64,000 bases of DNA from Streptomyces sp. 1222.5 (GCF_900105245.1 NZ_FNSZ01000001.1:7934001-7998000), one strand, 5' to 3'. Positions 45,991 to 54,674 are shown, counted from the first letter of the stretch. Notes: generated by a model not told the origin, from the sequence alone. Made by a program: numbers and translations.

Positions 45991-46992
45991 TTGACCTCCG
46001 CACCGCTCGCCGCCGTCACCGGAGCCGACGGCTTCATCGGCTCCCACCTCACCGAGGCCCTCGTGGCCTCCGGACACCGGGTCAGAGCCATGGCCCAGTA
46101 CAACTCCTTCTCCTCCTACGGCTGGTTGGAGTCCCTGGCCCCGGACGTCCTCGAACAGGTGGAGATCGTCCTCGGCGACGTCCGTGATCCCGGCTCGGTC
46201 CGCGGGCTCCTCGAAGGCGCCGACATCGCGTACCACCTGGCCGCCCTGATCGCGATCCCGTACTCCTACCAGGCCCCGCACAGCTATGTGGAGACCAACG
46301 TCACCGGCACCCTCAACGTGCTGGAAGCCGTGCGCGCCCTCGGCACCCCCCGGCTCGTGCACACCTCGACCAGCGAGACCTACGGCACCGCGCTGACCGT
46401 GCCGATCACCGAGGACCACCCCATCAACACCCAGTCCCCGTACGCCGCTTCGAAGGCCGGCGGGGACCGGCTGGCCGACAGCTACCACGCAAGTTTCGGC
46501 ACCCCCGTGGTCACCCTGCGCCCGTTCAACACCTACGGCCCCCGCCAGTCCATGCGGGCGGTCATCCCGACCGTCATCGGCCAGGTCGCGGCGGGGGAGC
46601 GCACCCTCACTCTGGGCGATCTGAGGCCCACCCGCGACTTCACCCTCGTCAAGGACACCGCGCGGGCCTTTCTGGCCGTCGGCACCGCGCCCGGCGAGCA
46701 GGTCGTCGGCCGCACCTTCAACGCCGGTACGGGCGGCGAGATCTCGGTCGGCGACCTGGTCGCGCTGATCGGCAAGGTGATGGACACCGCCCTCGACGTC
46801 CGCGAGGACCCCGAGCGCATCCGGCCCGCCGCCTCCGAGGTGATGCGGCTGGTCGCCGACGCCACCCGGCTGTCCGCGGCCACCGGCTGGCAGCCCGCGC
46901 ACACCCTGGAGCAGGGCCTCGCGCACACCGTGGAGTTCTTCCGCGACCCGGCCAACCTGGCCCGCTACAAGACCGGCATCTACAACATCTGA
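45991..46992 (+). CDS. NAD-dependent sugar 4,6-dehydratase/epimerase (LegB-like)
   Basis: A 333-residue extended short-chain dehydrogenase. NAD site VTGADGFIGSHL; STSETYG and SPYAASKAGGDRLADS give the catalytic Tyr and Lys. The MAQYNSFSSYGWLESL segment and IAIPYSYQAPHSYVETNV are typical of LegB-like UDP-GlcNAc 4,6-dehydratases in nonulosonate and modified-sugar pathways. TTG 45991 is preferred because GAGGA is seven bases upstream; GTG 45976 would put that site inside the gene. It probably supplies a modified nucleotide sugar for the polymer. Confidence 0.87.
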   Translation: MTSAPLAAVTGADGFIGSHLTEALVASGHRVRAMAQYNSFSSYGWLESLAPDVLEQVEIVLGDVRDPGSVRGLLEGADIAYHLAALIAIPYSYQAPHSYVETNVTGTLNVLEAVRALGTPRLVHTSTSETYGTALTVPITEDHPINTQSPYAASKAGGDRLADSYHASFGTPVVTLRPFNTYGPRQSMRAVIPTVIGQVAAGERTLTLGDLRPTRDFTLVKDTARAFLAVGTAPGEQVVGRTFNAGTGGEISVGDLVALIGKVMDTALDVREDPERIRPAASEVMRLVADATRLSAATGWQPAHTLEQGLAHTVEFFRDPANLARYKTGIYNI

Positions 46993-47041
46993 CCCGTCCG
47001 GCACGTCCCCCGTGTCCTTGCGTCAACGAAGGAGGAGCCCC

Positions 47042-47755
47042 ATGCACGCTGTGATCCTGGCGGGAGGCAAGGGCGTCCGGCTGCGCCCCTACACCACCGC
47101 GCTGCCCAAGCCACTCGTTCCCATCGGCGACCAGCACGCCATCCTGGAGATCGTGCTGCGCCAGCTCTCGGCGGCGGGATTCGACCGCTGCACCATCGCG
47201 ATAGGCCACCTCGGCGAGATCATCCGCGCCTACGTCGGCGACGGCTCGCAGTGGGGCATGAGCATCGACTACGCCACCGAGGAGAGCCCGCTCGGCACGA
47301 TGGGCCCGCTCCTCAACCTCCGGGACCGGCTGCCCGAGGAGTTCCTGGTCATGAACGGCGACGTCCTCACCGACCTCGACTACGCCGACGTCCTGCGCCG
47401 GCACGGACGGTCCGGCGCACCGCTGACCATCGCCACGTACGCACGCAAGGTGCACATCGACTTCGGCGTCCTCACCACCGACGCGAGCCGGGTCGTCGCC
47501 TTCACCGAGAAGCCGAGCATGGACTACCGCGTCTCCATGGGCGTCTACGGTCTCAGCCGCACCACCCTCGACGACTACACCCCGGGACTGCCGCTGGGCT
47601 TCGACGAACTGGTCCTCGACCTGCTCCGCGCCCAGAACCCGCCGCACGCCTACGAGTTCGACGGCTACTGGCTCGACATCGGCCGCCCGGACGACTACGA
47701 CCGGGCCAATGCCGAGTTCACCAGCCGCAAGTCCCTGCTGCTCAAGGGAGCCTGA
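47042..47755 (+). CDS. Sugar-1-phosphate nucleotidyltransferase
   Basis: A 237-residue NTP-transferase. The N-terminal ILAGGKGVRLRPYTTALPKPLVPIG holds the signature GGxGxRLxPxT and the PKP lysine (shown across two motifs: LAGGKGVRLRPYT and PKPLVPIG); FLVMNGDVLTDLDY carries the metal-binding Asp; FTEKPSMDY and YWLDIGRPDDY complete the fold. It activates a sugar phosphate to an NDP-sugar; the base and sugar are unclear. AAGGAGGAG precedes ATG 47042. The next gene starts seven bases after its stop. Confidence 0.9.
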   Translation: MHAVILAGGKGVRLRPYTTALPKPLVPIGDQHAILEIVLRQLSAAGFDRCTIAIGHLGEIIRAYVGDGSQWGMSIDYATEESPLGTMGPLLNLRDRLPEEFLVMNGDVLTDLDYADVLRRHGRSGAPLTIATYARKVHIDFGVLTTDASRVVAFTEKPSMDYRVSMGVYGLSRTTLDDYTPGLPLGFDELVLDLLRAQNPPHAYEFDGYWLDIGRPDDYDRANAEFTSRKSLLLKGA

Positions 47756-47762
47756 GTCCCGC

Positions 47763-48668
47763 ATGCGCATTCTTGTCCTGGGCGGCACCGGATATCTGGG
47801 CCGCCACGTGGCCGACCGGCTGCGCGCCCTCCCGGGCGCGCGGATCCTCACCGCCGGCCGCTCCGACGCCGCCGAGTTCCGTGCCGACCTCGCCACCGAC
47901 CGGCCGGAGCAGCTCGTGCGGACCCTGGCGGCGGCCGCGCCCGACGCCGTGGTCAACTGCGCGGGCGCCACCGGCGGCGACGCGGTGAACCTGGCCGAGG
48001 TCAACGCCCGCGGCCCGGCCGCGCTCTGCGCCGCGCTCCGCGAGGCGGCCCCCACGGCCCGCCTGGTGCATCTCGGCTCGGCCGCCGAGTACGGCCCCGG
48101 CACCCCGGACGAGCCGGTCACCGAGTCCGCACCGGCCCGGCCGGTCACCCCGTACGGCGCGACGAAGCTGGCGGGCACGCTCGCGGTGACCTCCGCCGCC
48201 CTGGACGGCGTGGTGCTGCGGGTCGGCAACCCGGTCGGCGCCGGCGCGCCGAGGGCGAGCCTGCCCGGCCGGATGGCCCTGCTGCTCCGCTCGGCCGGCG
48301 CGGACCCCGGCGCGGTGCTGCGGCTGGGAGACCTCTCCGCGTACCGCGACTTCGTCGACGTGCGCGACCTCGCCGGGGCGGTCGCCCGCGCGGTCACCAC
48401 CCCGGGGCACCTGCCGCCGGTGCTCAACATCGGCGGGGGAGTGGCAGTTCCCGTACGGGAGTTGGTGCACGGACTCGCGCATCGGGCCGGCTTCCTGGGG
48501 CGGCTGGAGGAGAGCACGGGCGGCTCGGCCCGTTCCGCGCGGGTGTCGTGGCAGTGCTCCGACATCACCGCCGCCGAACGGGCGCTCGGCTGGCGGCCCG
48601 TCCACGGTCTCGACGACTCCCTCGACGCGCTGTGGGCGGCCACGGTGGAGAACGGGCGGGTGGCGTGA
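47763..48668 (+). CDS. SDR-family sugar epimerase/reductase
   Basis: A 301-residue Rossmann-fold enzyme. ILVLGGTGYLGRHVADRL is the NAD(P) site; VNCAGATGGDAVNLAEVNARG, HLGSAAEYGPG and TPYGATKLAG give the Ser, Tyr and Lys of the catalytic set. It resembles RmlD/GalE-type enzymes acting on nucleotide sugars. Coupled on both sides: seven bases after the nucleotidyltransferase and overlapping the spherulin-4-like gene by four bases. Confidence 0.87.
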   Translation: MRILVLGGTGYLGRHVADRLRALPGARILTAGRSDAAEFRADLATDRPEQLVRTLAAAAPDAVVNCAGATGGDAVNLAEVNARGPAALCAALREAAPTARLVHLGSAAEYGPGTPDEPVTESAPARPVTPYGATKLAGTLAVTSAALDGVVLRVGNPVGAGAPRASLPGRMALLLRSAGADPGAVLRLGDLSAYRDFVDVRDLAGAVARAVTTPGHLPPVLNIGGGVAVPVRELVHGLAHRAGFLGRLEESTGGSARSARVSWQCSDITAAERALGWRPVHGLDDSLDALWAATVENGRVA

Positions 48669-49336
48669 GCCTGCTGATACCGCTGTACGTGCATCCGGCC
48701 GAGGATCCCGGCGCCTGGCACCGGCTGATCACCGCGGCCACCCGGACCTACGCGGTCGTCCTCAACCCGGCGAGCGGCCCGGGCACCGCCCCGGACCCCG
48801 CGTTCGCGGCGGCCGCCCGGTCCCTGCGCGCGGCGGGCGCCCGCCTGCTGGGCTACGTCGACACCGACTACGGCGTACGGGACCGGGCGGCGATCACCGA
48901 GGACGCGCGCCGCCACCAGGCCTGGTACGCGGCGGACGGCTGCTTCCTCGACCGGGTCACCGCGACCACGGCCGGGCTGCCCGCCTGCCGGCACCTGGTC
49001 CGGGACCTGCGCCGGCTCGGGGTGGGCACGGTGGTCCTCAACCCGGGCGTCCACCCCGCGCCCGGATACACCCGGCTCGCGGACCTGACCGTCACCTTCG
49101 AGGGGCACTGGAGCACGTACGTCTCGGCGTTCACCCGGCCGGAGTGGACCGCGCGCCATCCTGCGGACCGGTTCTGCCACCTGGTGTACGGCGTGCCGGA
49201 GGTCCTCGTCCCGCTCGCCGTGCGCACCGCGCGCGAGCGGGGCGCGGGTGTGTGCGGTCCGGTGACGGGCGAACCGCCCAATCCCTGGGCGGGGTTGAGC
49301 CCCGCGCTGACGGGTGGGGAGGGTGTGGAAGGCTGA
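48665..49336 (+). CDS. Spherulin-4/GH135-like protein
   Basis: 223 residues without a signal peptide. LLIPLYVHPAEDPGAWHRLI, VVLNPASGPGTAPDPAF, LLGYVDTDYGVRD, HQAWYAADGCFLDRV and TVTFEGHWSTYV follow the spherulation-specific family 4 (PF12138) pattern. The characterised member Sph3 of Aspergillus (GH135) cleaves galactosaminogalactan and is required for making it. The acidic residues in GYVDTDYG and FLDR and the Glu of TFEG are candidate catalytic residues. GTG 48665 overlaps the previous stop. Without a secretion signal it may act inside the cell or leave by an unknown route. Confidence 0.83.
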   Translation: MSLLIPLYVHPAEDPGAWHRLITAATRTYAVVLNPASGPGTAPDPAFAAAARSLRAAGARLLGYVDTDYGVRDRAAITEDARRHQAWYAADGCFLDRVTATTAGLPACRHLVRDLRRLGVGTVVLNPGVHPAPGYTRLADLTVTFEGHWSTYVSAFTRPEWTARHPADRFCHLVYGVPEVLVPLAVRTARERGAGVCGPVTGEPPNPWAGLSPALTGGEGVEG

Positions 49337-49372
49337 GCGTCACCGCAGGAGCGCAACGGGAGGAACCGCCGC

Positions 49373-50029
49373 ATGGCCCTGATCCACCACACCACCGTCA
49401 AGCCCACGAAGGTCAAGCTGCTCACCGACTGGCTGCCCACCCGCCCCTGGTACCGCGGCGGTCCGGCCGCGCCCGTGCTGGAGAGGTCCGGCGGCTTCCG
49501 GCTGGACGATCCCGAGGGCGAGGTGGGCATCGAGTTCATGGTGGTCACCGACACGTCGGGCCCCGAGCGGACCGCCTACCTGGTGCCGCTCACCTACCGG
49601 GGTGCCCCGCTGGAGGGCGCCGAGCACGCCCTGGTCGGCACGATGGAGCACGGCGTGCTGGGCAAGCGCTGGGCCTACGACGGCTGCCACGACCCGGTGC
49701 TGGTCACGGAGTTGCTGTCGCTCCTCGCGGGCGGGGCGCAGGCGATGGCCCAGAGCATCACCGACACCCCCGACCACGAGGTGACCCGCTCCTGCACGGG
49801 CGCGCCGCTCGCCCCGGCGGGCTTCGCGCCCGAGCCGGTGGACGATGAGGAGGGCACCCGCCTTCCCGCGCCGGGTGGTTCGACCCTGCACGTCCACCGT
49901 GTCCTCCTCCCCGTCGCCGAGAACCCGCCCGCGCCGCCGCAGGGAGCCCTCGGCCATGTCGCCTCCGGCTGGAGCGGCCCGGCGGACACCCGCCTGCGCG
50001 CGGTCTTCATGACCCTGCGCACGCGCTGA
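49373..50029 (+). CDS. Maltokinase N-terminal-cap-like protein
   Basis: 218 residues starting MALIHHTTVKPTKVKLLTDW, then WLPTRPWYRG and GIEFMVVTDTSG..AYLVPLTYRGAPL, which match the N-terminal cap domain of mycobacterial and actinomycete maltokinases. The kinase domain itself is absent; such stand-alone proteins are often annotated as glucan-branching proteins without proof. GGAGG lies nine bases upstream of the ATG. It follows the polysaccharide locus by 36 bp and may or may not belong to it. Confidence 0.8.
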   Translation: MALIHHTTVKPTKVKLLTDWLPTRPWYRGGPAAPVLERSGGFRLDDPEGEVGIEFMVVTDTSGPERTAYLVPLTYRGAPLEGAEHALVGTMEHGVLGKRWAYDGCHDPVLVTELLSLLAGGAQAMAQSITDTPDHEVTRSCTGAPLAPAGFAPEPVDDEEGTRLPAPGGSTLHVHRVLLPVAENPPAPPQGALGHVASGWSGPADTRLRAVFMTLRTR

Positions 50030-50050
50030 CGGAAGGCCCCCGACGCGACC

Positions 50051-50083
50051 CGCCGCCCGCCGTCACCGAAACGGCGGGCGGCG
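50051..50083 (+). terminator. Hairpin after the maltokinase-cap gene
   Basis: A perfect 13-bp stem (50051-50063 with 50071-50083) and a 7-base loop, 21 bp past the stop; probably ends the whole 43-50 kb transcript. The rest of the 349-bp spacer to 50378 shows no gene. Confidence 0.8.
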
Positions 50084-50378
50084 CCCCACTGCGGCGACAG
50101 CCACGCCGCGGCCCACGGGCGTGTTCCTCCGTGCCGGGCGGTGTCGATCCGCAGGTGCGCCTTCCGCTTCCCGTCCCCGCCGAACCGTCGGAGACATCTG
50201 GCATGGACCGGTCAAATCTGTCACTCTTTCGGCAGCCGCCGCCCTGACCCCAGGAGGGCGCGGCAGCTCCTCCGCACTGCGATCACGCAAGCACCGTCCA
50301 CGGCCGCCCCGGCGCACCCCAGCCGGCCGGGTGGCCTTCGAGCAGGCCGGGATCCCGGCCGCCGCAAAGGAGTAGCGT

Positions 50379-52235
50379 GTGAGATCGACCCCCCACAAGG
50401 CCCTCGGCATCGGTGCCCTCACCGTCGCCGCGGTGGCCGCCCTCGTGCTTCCCGGCACTCCCGCCGTCGCCCGGCCGGACACGGCCCCCGCCGCCTGCAC
50501 CCCGGCGCAGGTGGTCACCAACGGCGGTTTCGAGAGCGGTACTTCACCATGGACCGCGTCCTCCTCCACCGTCGTCACCAGCCGTTCCGGGCAGACCGCC
50601 CACGGCGGCAGCTCCTACGCCTGGCTGGACGGAGTCGGCAGCACCCACACCGACACCCTCACCCAGAGCGTCACCGTCCCGGCGGGGTGCAGCACCGCCA
50701 CCCTCACCTTCTGGCTGCACATCGACACGGCCGAGCGGACCACGTCCGTCGCCTACGACAAGCTGACGGCCAAGGTCGGCAGCACGACGCTGGCCACCTA
50801 CTCGAACCTCGACAAGAACACCGGCTACGTACAGAAGTCGATCGACGTGTCGTCGTACGCCGGGCAGACCGTCAGCCTGTCCTTCACCGGCACCGAGGAC
50901 TCCAGCCTCCAGACGAGTTTCGTCCTGGACGACGTCGCCCTCGACACCTCCGGCGGCACCACGCCTCCGCCCGGCGACTCCACCCGCACCCCGGCAGCAC
51001 CCTCGTACACCGTGAACCTGAGCAGCGACACGAGCGGCACCGTCTGGACCGGGCACGAGAACGTGACCTTCACCAACGCGTCCGCCACCGCGCTCGGCGA
51101 GCTCTACCTGCGGCTGTGGGACAACTACCACGGCACCTGCGGCTCGATGCCGATCAAGGTCAGCAACGTCACCGGCGGCACCGCCGGCGACCTCTCCGTG
51201 GCCTGCACCGCCCTGAAGATCACCCTGCCGGCCCCCCTCGCCCAGGGCCAGAGCGCCACGATCGGCTTCGACCTCGGCATCACCGTGCCGAGCGGCGCCG
51301 ACCGCTTCGGCCACGACGGCGCCTTCAGCTTCATCGGCAACGCGCTGCCCGTCCTCGCGGTCCGCGACGGCGCCGGCTGGCACCTGGACCCCTACACCAA
51401 CAACGGTGAGTCCTTCTACTCCCTGGCCGCCGACTTCAACGTGACCCTCGACCATCCGAGCACCCTGCTCGTCCCGGCCACCGGCACCTCCACCGACACC
51501 CCGGGCACGAGCGGCCGTACGGTCACCACGGCCACCGCGAGCAAGGTCCGCGACTTCGCCTGGGGGGCCGGGCCCTTCACCAAGATCTCCGGTACCTCGC
51601 CCGGCGGTGTCCCGGTGAACGTCTACTCCGTCACCGGCATCAGCTCCTCCAGCGCCCAGTCGATGCTCAGCACCGCCAAGACCGCCGTCGACGCCCACGC
51701 GGCCCGCTTCGGCGCCTACCCGTACGGCGAGCTGGACGCCGTCATCGACAACAACTACTGGTTCGGCGGGATGGAGTACCCCGGGTTCGTCCTGGACCTC
51801 GTCAGCACCACCGCCCTCACCCACGAGATCGGCCACCAGTGGTGGTACGGCATCGTCGGTGACGACGAGTACAACAGTCCCTGGCTGGACGAGGCGTTCA
51901 CCGACTACGCCACCGACCTCGCTCTCGGCAAGACCGGCACCAACTGCTGGAGCAGCGTCTCCTGGGCCTCGAGCGCCGAGAAGATCACCAACCCGATGGC
52001 CTACTGGGACGCCCACTCCTCGCGCTACTCCACCGTCGTCTACGGCTACGGCAAGTGCGCCCTGCACGACCTGCGGCGCGTCCTCGGCGACACCGCCATG
52101 GCCAAGCTGCTGAAGGACTACGCGACCGCCCACTGGTACGGCGTGTCCACCACCGCCGAGTTCAAGGCGGCCGCCCAGGCCGCCACGAGCACGGACCTCA
52201 CCTCCTTCTGGAGCACGCACCGCATCGACGGCTGA
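50379..52235 (+). CDS. Secreted M1-family metallopeptidase
   Basis: 618 residues. Signal peptide (about 1-37), then a jelly-roll-like domain of ~150 residues beginning ACTPAQVVTNGGFESGTSPW, as in carbohydrate- or protease-associated modules, then an M1 gluzincin from about residue 205. Zinc site HEIGHQWWYG (His482, Glu483, His486) with Glu505 in WLDEAFTDYA; the GGMEYPG exopeptidase motif is at about 465. It would remove N-terminal residues from extracellular peptides. GTG 50379 follows AAAGGAG by six bases. Confidence 0.92.
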   Translation: MRSTPHKALGIGALTVAAVAALVLPGTPAVARPDTAPAACTPAQVVTNGGFESGTSPWTASSSTVVTSRSGQTAHGGSSYAWLDGVGSTHTDTLTQSVTVPAGCSTATLTFWLHIDTAERTTSVAYDKLTAKVGSTTLATYSNLDKNTGYVQKSIDVSSYAGQTVSLSFTGTEDSSLQTSFVLDDVALDTSGGTTPPPGDSTRTPAAPSYTVNLSSDTSGTVWTGHENVTFTNASATALGELYLRLWDNYHGTCGSMPIKVSNVTGGTAGDLSVACTALKITLPAPLAQGQSATIGFDLGITVPSGADRFGHDGAFSFIGNALPVLAVRDGAGWHLDPYTNNGESFYSLAADFNVTLDHPSTLLVPATGTSTDTPGTSGRTVTTATASKVRDFAWGAGPFTKISGTSPGGVPVNVYSVTGISSSSAQSMLSTAKTAVDAHAARFGAYPYGELDAVIDNNYWFGGMEYPGFVLDLVSTTALTHEIGHQWWYGIVGDDEYNSPWLDEAFTDYATDLALGKTGTNCWSSVSWASSAEKITNPMAYWDAHSSRYSTVVYGYGKCALHDLRRVLGDTAMAKLLKDYATAHWYGVSTTAEFKAAAQAATSTDLTSFWSTHRIDG

Positions 52236-52258
52236 CCCTTCGGCGGCCGCCTCGGCGA

Positions 52259-52302
52259 CGGCCGGCCGGAGACGGGCACCCGTGCCCTCCTCCGGCCGGC
52301 CG
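52259..52302 (+). terminator. Hairpin after the M1 peptidase
   Basis: A perfect 13-bp stem (52259-52271 with 52290-52302); the 18-base loop can fold into a second small hairpin. Confidence 0.75.
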
Positions 52303-52313
52303 AAGCCACCCGG

Positions 52314-53261
52314 ATGGACCAAACGCGCGCCAGGATGGCTTCGTTGGGCGGAACCCGGAGTGCGGTGCCGACCGACCGCGGGTCAGATGGACACGTGCGA
52401 TCACCCATACGCCTCCACCGCAGCCGCTCACGCCTGGCCCTCACGGCAGCCCTGACCGGCCTCCTCCTCGCCCTGCCCGCTCCGTCCGCCCTGGCCGGCA
52501 CCGGCCCCGACGCCCCGGAGATACCCGTGCGGGGCAGCGCCTACATGGGCATGGGCGTCCTCGCCCACGACGGGGCCGGCGACGATTCCGACGCCCCCCT
52601 CGGCACCGACACCCCGCCCACCGCCACGCGTGCCACCCAGACCGAGGGTGTCGACGTCTCCAGTCACCAGCGCGACGTCGACTGGCCGACGCTGTGGGGC
52701 AGCAGCACCAAGTGGGCCTACACGAAGGCCTCGGAGGGGACCTACTACACCAACCCCTACTTCAAGCAGCAGTACGACGGCGCCTACGGCGTCGGCATGG
52801 TCCGCGGCGCCTACCACTTCGCGACCCCGGACACGAGCGGCGGCGCCACCCAGGCGGACTACTTCGTCGACCACGGCGGCGGCTGGACCAAGGACGGCAG
52901 GACCCTGCCCGGTGCCCTGGACATCGAGTGGAACCCCTACGGCGACGCCTGCTACGGCAAGTCCAAGAGCGGGATGGTCACCTGGATCCGCGACTTCCTG
53001 AACCGCTACAAGGACCGCACCGGCAGGGACGCGGTCATCTACACGGCCACCAGCTGGTGGACCGACTGCACCGGCGACTACGCCGGCTTCGGCAAGACCA
53101 ATCCGCTGTGGGTCGCCCGCTACGCCTCCGCACCGGGCACGCTGCCCTCCGGCTGGTCGTCGTACACGATGTGGCAGTACACCTCCACCGGGAAGACGGT
53201 CGGCGACCACGACCGGTTCAACGGCGCCCTGGAGGAACTCCGCGACTTCGCCGGCGACTGA
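52314..53261 (+). CDS. Secreted GH25 lysozyme-like muramidase
   Basis: 315 residues. A signal peptide (RSRLALTAALTGLLLALPAPSALA, read as RLALTAALTGLLLALP and APSALAG) is followed by a Pro/Asp-rich linker and a GH25 domain from about residue 108: GVDVSSHQRDVDWPTLW, FAYTKASEG-like WAYTKASEGTYYTNP, GAYHFATPDTSGG and LDIEWNPYGDACYG with the acidic catalytic pair. It cleaves peptidoglycan outside the cell. The start is uncertain: ATG 52314, ATG 52335 or GTG 52395 are possible and none has a strong ribosome site; the signal peptide begins after 52395. Confidence 0.9.
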   Translation: MDQTRARMASLGGTRSAVPTDRGSDGHVRSPIRLHRSRSRLALTAALTGLLLALPAPSALAGTGPDAPEIPVRGSAYMGMGVLAHDGAGDDSDAPLGTDTPPTATRATQTEGVDVSSHQRDVDWPTLWGSSTKWAYTKASEGTYYTNPYFKQQYDGAYGVGMVRGAYHFATPDTSGGATQADYFVDHGGGWTKDGRTLPGALDIEWNPYGDACYGKSKSGMVTWIRDFLNRYKDRTGRDAVIYTATSWWTDCTGDYAGFGKTNPLWVARYASAPGTLPSGWSSYTMWQYTSTGKTVGDHDRFNGALEELRDFAGD

Positions 53262-53306
53262 CCCGTAGCGCGTCCGCGGCCCCTGATCCGACCCCTCGGT
53301 CGACCC

Positions 53307-53789
53307 TCAGTCCACGTCCACGTCCTCGAACAGCGCGTGCATCGCGCCGAGTACGCGCAGACACGCTTCGACGTCCCCCATGCTCAGGTCGCCGCCCACC
53401 TTCCGCAGCAGCTCGTGCTCGCGGCCGCGTACCGCCCCGATCGCCGTCAGGCCCGGGTCGGTGAGCCGGATCAGCGACGACCGGCGGTGCGCGGGGTTCG
53501 GGATGCTCTCCACCAGCCCCTGAGCGGCCGCGTCGTTCACCATGCGCTGCACGAACTGCCGGCTGAGTGCCTGCGCCCGGCCCATCTGCGGGACCGTCAT
53601 CGGTCCGCCGGTGCGCAGCAGATCGAGCACCGCGCGCACACCGACCGACAGACCCTCGATCGGCGCGGCCTGCTCCACCTTGCGGTGCACCCGCCGGTAG
53701 AGCGGCCCGACCAGGTCGAAGACCTCGGTGAGGCGATCGGCCAGCTCGTCCCGGGACGGTTCGGCGTGGGTACTGCGGTCGTCCTTCAT
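53307..53789 (-). CDS. MarR-family transcriptional regulator
   Basis: 160 residues. Winged-helix core: EGLSVGVRAVLDLLRTGGPM, TVPQMGRAQALSRQFVQRMV (recognition helix) and the wing ESIPNPAHRRSSLIRLTDPG. It is divergent from the alpha/beta hydrolase gene; two matching 17-bp sites fill the 57-bp spacer, so it probably represses itself and the hydrolase. ATG 53789 has no ribosome site, which suggests a leaderless or near-leaderless mRNA. Confidence 0.9.
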   Translation of the reverse strand: MKDDRSTHAEPSRDELADRLTEVFDLVGPLYRRVHRKVEQAAPIEGLSVGVRAVLDLLRTGGPMTVPQMGRAQALSRQFVQRMVNDAAAQGLVESIPNPAHRRSSLIRLTDPGLTAIGAVRGREHELLRKVGGDLSMGDVEACLRVLGAMHALFEDVDVD

Positions 53790-53799
53790 GGGAACAGGA

Positions 53800-53847
53800 T
53801 GACACCTTGGTTGCCAACGCGCGCAAAAAATGACACCTTGGTTGTCA
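53800..53847. promoter_or_regulatory. Duplicated operator for the MarR regulator
   Basis: Two 17-mers, TGACACCTTGGTTGCCA (53800-53816) and TGACACCTTGGTTGTCA (53831-53847), differ at one base and lie 31 bp apart (three helical turns). The second is an imperfect palindrome (TGACA...TGTCA) and ends on the A of the hydrolase ATG; the first lies 11 bp before the marR ATG. Confidence 0.75.
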
Positions 53848-54674
53848 TGAGTCTCGATCTGGCCTCCACGCCCGTCCGTTCGCTCCAGACCGCCGACGGC
53901 TGCCTCGCCTACCGCGAGGCCGGTTCCGGAACCCCCCTCGTCCTGCTGCACGGCGGCTTCACCGATCACCGCATGTGGGAGGAGCAGCTACGGGCCTTCG
54001 CGCCGAGCCACCGCGTCATCGCCTGGGACGCCCGCGGTCACGGCGCCTCCGACAACGCGACCGCGCCCTTCCGGCAGGTCGACGACCTCGCCGCGCTGCT
54101 CCGGGGCCTCGACGCCGCGCCGGCCGTGCTCGTCGGACTCTGCATGGGCGGCGGCATCGCCGTCGACTGCGCGCTGGAGTACCCCGAGCTGGTCCGCGCG
54201 GTCGTGGTCAGCGGGGTCGGCACCAGTGAGCCCGTCTTCAAGGACCCGTGGGTGCTGGAGGTGGCGGGCGCCCAGCAGGCCGCCCTGGCCGCCGGCGACC
54301 TGGCCGGCTGGGCCGACGCGTACCTGAGGTGGGCCGCCGGCCCGCACCGGGGCGTGGCCGACGTCGACCCCGAAGTGGTGCGCCTGCTCCGGGAGACGGG
54401 CCTCGGCACCCTGAGCAAGCACACTCCGGGCGAGCCCGACCATCATGTGCCCGTCACGCGGACCTGGGAGCGCGTGCCCGGCATCGAGGTTCCCCTCATC
54501 GCGGTCAACGGCGCCCTGGACTCCGCCGACCACCTCGCCATGGCCGCCCGGCTGACCGAACTCGTCCCGGGCGCCCGCACCGTGACGGTCCCGGACGCGG
54601 CGCACTACCCGAACATGGAGAACCCGGAGCGTTTCAACGCCGAACTGGCCGCGTTCCTGGAGAAGTTGCCGTAG
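53847..54674 (+). CDS. Alpha/beta hydrolase with cysteine at the nucleophile elbow
   Basis: A 275-residue alpha/beta-hydrolase fold: oxyanion segment LVLLHGGFTDHRMW, then VIAWDARGHGASDN, the elbow VGLCMGGGIAVD with Cys99 where Ser is usual, AVNGALDSADH (acidic residue) and DAAHYPNMENP with His253. A Cys nucleophile occurs in dienelactone hydrolases and some lyase-like members, so it may not be a simple esterase. ATG 53847 lies at the end of an operator with no ribosome site, implying a leaderless transcript under MarR control. Confidence 0.88.
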   Translation: MSLDLASTPVRSLQTADGCLAYREAGSGTPLVLLHGGFTDHRMWEEQLRAFAPSHRVIAWDARGHGASDNATAPFRQVDDLAALLRGLDAAPAVLVGLCMGGGIAVDCALEYPELVRAVVVSGVGTSEPVFKDPWVLEVAGAQQAALAAGDLAGWADAYLRWAAGPHRGVADVDPEVVRLLRETGLGTLSKHTPGEPDHHVPVTRTWERVPGIEVPLIAVNGALDSADHLAMAARLTELVPGARTVTVPDAAHYPNMENPERFNAELAAFLEKLP

